Shown here: positions 60,836 to 64,000 of the stretch, piece after piece
Layout: each line of letters begins with the position of its first letter
Position numbering within the stretch: the stretch's first letter is position 1
NCBI GenBank assembly: GCA_036378155.1
Contig: DASUXA010000016.1
Coordinates: forward strand, 1-64,000
Origin: DASUXA01 sp036378155
GTDB lineage: Bacteria > Actinomycetota > Actinomycetes > Mycobacteriales > Micromonosporaceae
Direction of reading: 5' to 3'
Length of the DNA stretch: 64,000 bases
The notes under the pieces: model-generated
The model's input: the letters and a program-made list of their open reading frames with translations, nothing else
Told to the model about the DNA's origin: nothing
Databases searched by the model: none
Position numbers and translations under genes: made by a program

Positions 60836-60841
60836 TAACCT
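60836..60841 (+). promoter_or_regulatory. -10 element of a likely leaderless Nif3-like gene
   Basis: TAACCT lies 7 nt before GTG 60849 and no ribosome site is present, which fits leaderless initiation. The same hexamer precedes the yjbQ-type gene. Confidence 0.45.
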
Positions 60842-60848
60842 CGCGCCC

Positions 60849-61661
60849 GTGACGTGCGTAGCCGACGTGGTCGCGGTGCTCGACGAGCGGTACCCGCAGG
60901 GCTGGGCCGAGGACTGGGACCGGGTCGGTCTGGTGCTCGGCGAGCCGCGCGCCGAGGCGCGCCGGGTGCTGTTGGTGGTCGACTGTGTACCGTCGACCGT
61001 CCAGGAGGCCCTGGACCGTGGCGTGGACATGATCGTCGCGCACCATCCGCTGCTGCTGCGCGGCGTGTCCAGCCTCGCGCCCACGACGTACAAGGGCGAC
61101 ACGGTCCACCGGCTGATCAGGGCCGGCATCGCGCTGTTCACCGCGCACACCAACGCGGACGTCGCCGCGCCCGGCGTGTCCGACGCGCTCGCCGCCCGGC
61201 TCGGGCTGACCGATCTGCGTCCGTTGCGCCCGGCGACCGGCGACGCGACCGGCGGCGGGCGGGGCGTCGGGCGGATCGGTCGGCTTCCGCGTCCGGTCAC
61301 GCTCGCCGAGTTCACCAGGGCGGCTGCCGTCGCGTTGCCGAAGACCGCCTGGGGGGTACGCGCCGCCGGCCCAGCCGACCTGACCGTGTCGACGGTGGCG
61401 GTGTGCGGCGGCGCCGGCGACAGCTACCTGGGTGACGCCGCCAGCGCCGGCGTCGACGCGTACCTCACCGCGGACCTGCGTCACCACCCTGCCAGCGAGG
61501 CGATCGCGGAGGGCGGCCCGGCGCTGCTCGACGCGGCGCACTGGGCGACCGAACGGCCCTGGCTGGACGACGCGGCCCGGCTGCTCGCCGACAGCCTCGG
61601 CATCGAGACGCTGGTCAGCGACATCGACACCGACCCCTGGACCCTGCACGCATCCGCCTGA
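60849..61661 (+). CDS. Nif3-like dinuclear metal-centre protein
   Basis: The 270-residue protein belongs to the NIF3/YbgI family, which forms hexameric rings with two metals per subunit. Metal ligands are in VAHHPLLLRG, FTAHTNADVA and the C-terminal LLDAAHWATE. The function is not established; GTP cyclohydrolase-like or stress roles were proposed. It is first of three codirectional genes (Rv2230c-Rv2228c order in mycobacteria). Confidence 0.9.
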   Translation: MTCVADVVAVLDERYPQGWAEDWDRVGLVLGEPRAEARRVLLVVDCVPSTVQEALDRGVDMIVAHHPLLLRGVSSLAPTTYKGDTVHRLIRAGIALFTAHTNADVAAPGVSDALAARLGLTDLRPLRPATGDATGGGRGVGRIGRLPRPVTLAEFTRAAAVALPKTAWGVRAAGPADLTVSTVAVCGGAGDSYLGDAASAGVDAYLTADLRHHPASEAIAEGGPALLDAAHWATERPWLDDAARLLADSLGIETLVSDIDTDPWTLHASA

Positions 61662-61673
61662 AGGAGCCGCGCC

Positions 61674-62414
61674 GTGAAGGCCGACCCGCAAGCCCAGCGC
61701 CGCCTACTCGACCTGCAGGCCATCGACACCACGTTGGCCCAGCTCGCCCACCGCCGGCGCAACCTGCCGGAGCATGCCGAACTCGACCGGCTCAGCCGGG
61801 AGATCTCCGCGCTGGAGGACGAACGGGTGCGCGCCCAGGTCGCCGTGGACGACCTGGACCGCGACATCGCCCGCCTGGAGCGCGACGTCGACCAGGTGCG
61901 CACCCGTGCCGACCGGGACCGGACGCGGTTGGACGCCGGTACCGGCCCGGCCCGCGAACTGGAAGCCCTCAGCCACGAACTCGCCTCGCTGCGCCGCCGC
62001 CAGTCGGAGTTGGAGGACGCCGAACTGGAACTGATGGAACAGCGCGAACAGGCGCAGGCGGCGTTGGACGAGGTGGTCCGGCGCCAGGAGAGCGCCCGTG
62101 AGCAGCGCGCCGAGGTCGAGCGTCGGCGTGACGAGACGCTGGCGGAGATCGACAAGGAGGAGGAGTTCCGCGTCGCGGGACGCCGCCCGCTGGCGGCCGA
62201 CCTGCCCGAGGACCTGGTGGCGTTGTACGACCGGATCCGCGACGCGTCGGGCGGGGTGGGCGCGGCGCTGCTGCGCGCCGGTCGGTGCGGCGGCTGCCGG
62301 CTGGAGTTGGCGGGCAGCGAGCGGGCACGGGTCAAGGCGGCGCCGGCGGACGAGGTGGTGCGCTGCGACGAGTGCGGGCGCATCCTGGTGCGTACCGAGG
62401 AGTCGGGGCTGTGA
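61674..62414 (+). CDS. Coiled-coil protein with C-terminal zinc ribbon
   Basis: The 246-residue protein has a long antiparallel coiled coil (residues 1-175) and a C4 zinc ribbon with CGGCRLEL and VRCDECGRILVR. It matches the CT398/HP0958-like family, known in other bacteria to bind flagellar mRNA or secretion parts, and conserved in actinobacteria as Rv2229c. The GTG follows the Nif3 gene by 12 nt (GAAGGAG upstream), and its TGA overlaps the next start. Confidence 0.88.
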   Translation: MKADPQAQRRLLDLQAIDTTLAQLAHRRRNLPEHAELDRLSREISALEDERVRAQVAVDDLDRDIARLERDVDQVRTRADRDRTRLDAGTGPARELEALSHELASLRRRQSELEDAELELMEQREQAQAALDEVVRRQESAREQRAEVERRRDETLAEIDKEEEFRVAGRRPLAADLPEDLVALYDRIRDASGGVGAALLRAGRCGGCRLELAGSERARVKAAPADEVVRCDECGRILVRTEESGL

Positions 62415-63562
62415 CGTCGCCGGTCGACCGGGTCGTCGTCGAGGCGGACGGCGGGGCGCGGGGCAATCCGGGTCCGGCGGGGTACGGCGCGGTGGTCCGC
62501 GACCCGGACAGCGGCCAGGTGCTCGCCGAGCGGTTCGGCGCGCTGGGCGTGACCACGAACAACGTCGCCGAGTACCGGGGTCTGCTGGCGGGTCTCGCCG
62601 CCGCCGCCGAACTCGGTGCGCGTGCCGTCGAGGTACGGATGGATTCCAAGCTGGTGGTCGAGCAGATGTCCGGTCGCTGGCAGATCAAGCATCCCGGACT
62701 GCGGCCGTTGGCTGCCGAGGCTGCCGCCCTGATCCGCCGGTTCGACTCGGTGCGGTTCGTCTGGGTGCCGCGGGAACGCAACAAGCACGCGGACGCGCTG
62801 GCGAACAAAGCGATGGATACCGCTGCCCGGACGTCCGGGCAGCGCGAAGACAGGTCTGCCCGGACGTCGGGCGGGCGTACCGTCGCCGAGCCGGGCGCGG
62901 AACGCGAGGCGACCACCCGGACGTCGTGGGAGCCCCCGACTGGTACGGCGACCCGGCTGCTGCTGGTGCGGCACGGGGCGACTGAGTTGACCGCGCAGCG
63001 GCGGTACTCGGGTCGGGGCGACGTGCCGCTGTCCGACCGGGGTCGGCAGCAGGCGGATCGGGTCGCGGCCCGGCTGGCGGCGTTCGGTACCCCGGTGTCC
63101 GCCGTGCTCACCTCGCCGTTGACGCGCTGTGTCGAGACCGCGGAGCGGATCGCCGACGCGCTCGGCGGGCCGCCGGTACGGGTCGAGCCGGATCTGGTCG
63201 AGTGCGACTTCGGCGACTGGGAGGGGATGACGTTCGCCGAGGTCCGGCAGCGTTGGCCGGAGCAGATGTCCGCGTGGCTGGCGTCGACGTCGGTGGCGCC
63301 GCCGGGCGGCGAGTCGTTCCAGGCGGTGGCGAAGCGGGTGCGGGGGCTGACGGCGCGGCTGCGCGACGGGTACACCGGGCAGAACCTGGTCCTGGTCTCC
63401 CACGTCACGCCGGTGAAGTTGCTGCTGCGGGACGCCCTGGCAGCCGGCGACGCGTTCCTGCACCGGCTGTACCTGGACCCGGCGGGGCTGTCCATCGTCG
63501 ACCTGTGGTCGGACGGTCCGGTGTCGGTACGGACCGTCAACGACACCGCCCACCTGGTGTGA
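62411..63562 (+). CDS. Bifunctional RNase HI / acid phosphatase
   Basis: The 383-residue protein has an RNase H domain (1-137; EADGGARGNPGPAGYG, NNVAEYRGLLAGL, MDSKLVV, HADALANKA) joined by an Arg/Ser-rich linker to a phosphoglycerate mutase-like phosphatase domain (175-383; LLLVRHGATELT, LVSHVTPVK). The mycobacterial homologue Rv2228c has RNase H and CobC-like phosphatase activity. GTG 62411 overlaps the preceding TGA (GTGA). The linker at DNA level holds a 24-bp palindrome. Confidence 0.93.
   Translation: MTSPVDRVVVEADGGARGNPGPAGYGAVVRDPDSGQVLAERFGALGVTTNNVAEYRGLLAGLAAAAELGARAVEVRMDSKLVVEQMSGRWQIKHPGLRPLAAEAAALIRRFDSVRFVWVPRERNKHADALANKAMDTAARTSGQREDRSARTSGGRTVAEPGAEREATTRTSWEPPTGTATRLLLVRHGATELTAQRRYSGRGDVPLSDRGRQQADRVAARLAAFGTPVSAVLTSPLTRCVETAERIADALGGPPVRVEPDLVECDFGDWEGMTFAEVRQRWPEQMSAWLASTSVAPPGGESFQAVAKRVRGLTARLRDGYTGQNLVLVSHVTPVKLLLRDALAAGDAFLHRLYLDPAGLSIVDLWSDGPVSVRTVNDTAHLV
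62821..62844. repeat. 24-bp perfect palindrome in the linker
   Basis: A perfect 24-bp palindrome in the linker coding region, followed by two further CCCGGACGTC copies at about 62863 and 62931. They encode repeated ARTSG-like units. Confidence 0.7.
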
Positions 63563-63569
63563 GCTGGAC

Positions 63570-64000
63570 CTATCCGTTCCGCCCGGTCGCCAGCGCCCAC
63601 AGGTGCGGCATCAGCCACGGCGCGATCCACTCCCGGACGCCCGCCGGGGTGAAGTGCAGCCCGTCGCTGCGTACCCGTAGTCCCTGGATGGACCAGGTGA
63701 ATCCGCCGGGGGTGACCCGGCTGTTCAGGTCGACCACGGTGGTACGGGGATGCCGGGCGGCGTCGGCGCGCAGCAGGGCGTTCCAGGCGTCCACGCGTTG
63801 CGGCTGGTCCTCCGGGTACAACCCGCCGTCGGGTCGCTCGGCACGGTGGGTGTACGGCGCGGTCAGCAGCACGACGGTCGCGCCTCGCGAACCGACGATG
63901 GAGATCGCGAGGTCCAGTTCGCGGGTCAGGTAGGCGTCGTATCCGGGCTGCCCGACGTGCTGGTACGTCCCGTCCAACCGGCGGTCCATCAACTCCCAGC
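63570..64000 (-). CDS. SGNH-type hydrolase, C-terminal part
   Basis: The frame is open to the window edge, so the N terminus is missing. About 143 residues are visible. The end shows the block-V motif DGLHFTPAGVREW with Asp and His of SGNH/GDSL enzymes, preceded by TVVLLTAPYTHR and TTVVDLNSRV. In actinobacteria this domain often forms the C-terminal part of an acyltransferase-3 membrane protein that modifies surface glycans. The stop lies 7 nt from the phosphatase stop. Confidence 0.78.
   Translation of the reverse strand, partial: WELMDRRLDGTYQHVGQPGYDAYLTRELDLAISIVGSRGATVVLLTAPYTHRAERPDGGLYPEDQPQRVDAWNALLRADAARHPRTTVVDLNSRVTPGGFTWSIQGLRVRSDGLHFTPAGVREWIAPWLMPHLWALATGRNG

Noticed and set aside
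61481..63553. 690-codon leftward frame
   Set aside because: Antisense to the zinc-ribbon and RNase H genes; Ser/Arg runs are typical shadow composition.

Overview
The window is very GC-rich (about 70% or more by eye), uses many GTG starts, has short intergenic gaps, and encodes actinobacterial hallmark families (DUF3145, DUF3052, AhpE, a FasR-type PucR regulator beside fabD, a bifunctional RNase H/phosphatase, a HelD motor ATPase). It is chromosomal DNA from a high-GC actinomycete. Micromonosporaceae or a relative is my best guess, but that is inference. The hexamer GGTACC is strikingly frequent throughout.

Layout. 84-3058: small membrane protein, DHA2 drug exporter and divergent TetR regulator sharing a palindromic operator. 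3098-5233: HelD-like RNA polymerase-associated helicase. 5353-9760: a signalling cluster of CheB-like methylesterase, CheR/PAS methyltransferase and a helical protein in one operon, with a divergent STAS-ATPase fusion. 9762-13619: DedA protein, a remnant of a saccharopine-dehydrogenase-like gene, alpha/beta hydrolase, beta-carbonic anhydrase, two small conserved proteins. 13745-15439: GH3 lipoprotein. 15604-22134: type II fatty acid synthesis block transcribed leftwards as fasR, then fabD-fabH-acpP-fabF-accD; FabD carries an unusual lipoyl-like tail. 22315-26708: secreted protein, glutamyl-tRNA synthetase, L,D-transpeptidase, secreted membrane-anchored protein. 26830-31898: sugar MFS with GH1 beta-glucosidase, aldo/keto reductase, stand-alone LigD-type polymerase. 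32088-39099: central carbon and redox genes (AceE, YjbQ, fused 2-oxoacid dehydrogenase E1, DUF3052, AhpE), followed by tRNA-Val(TAC).

39368-48449 is accessory in character: LysE and MOSC proteins, small membrane and oxidase-like proteins, a secreted peptide gene behind a strong hairpin, amidase, an HTH protein with two copies of one operator, an efflux MFS, an SRPBCC protein, and PaaK with a PaaI thioesterase. 48760-51539 holds a DoxX-like protein and a leftward operon with a divergent NRAMP-family transporter and two PRC-barrel proteins. 51740-55654 is HrpA. 55954-59139 is a CUT2-type sugar ABC transporter (permease, single-domain ATPase, binding lipoprotein) with a visible promoter/operator. 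59532 onwards holds an XRE regulator, Nif3-like protein, zinc-ribbon coiled-coil protein, RNase H/phosphatase fusion and a partial SGNH hydrolase running off the end.

The order of FAS-II genes, aceE, DUF3052 and ahpE, and the Nif3/zinc-ribbon/RNase H trio, recall the Mycobacterium tuberculosis neighbourhood around Rv2228c-Rv2247, so most of the window looks like core chromosome. Features that ordinary gene calling would miss are a six-copy 47-bp palindromic intergenic repeat, several strong hairpins, and regulator-adjacent dyads.
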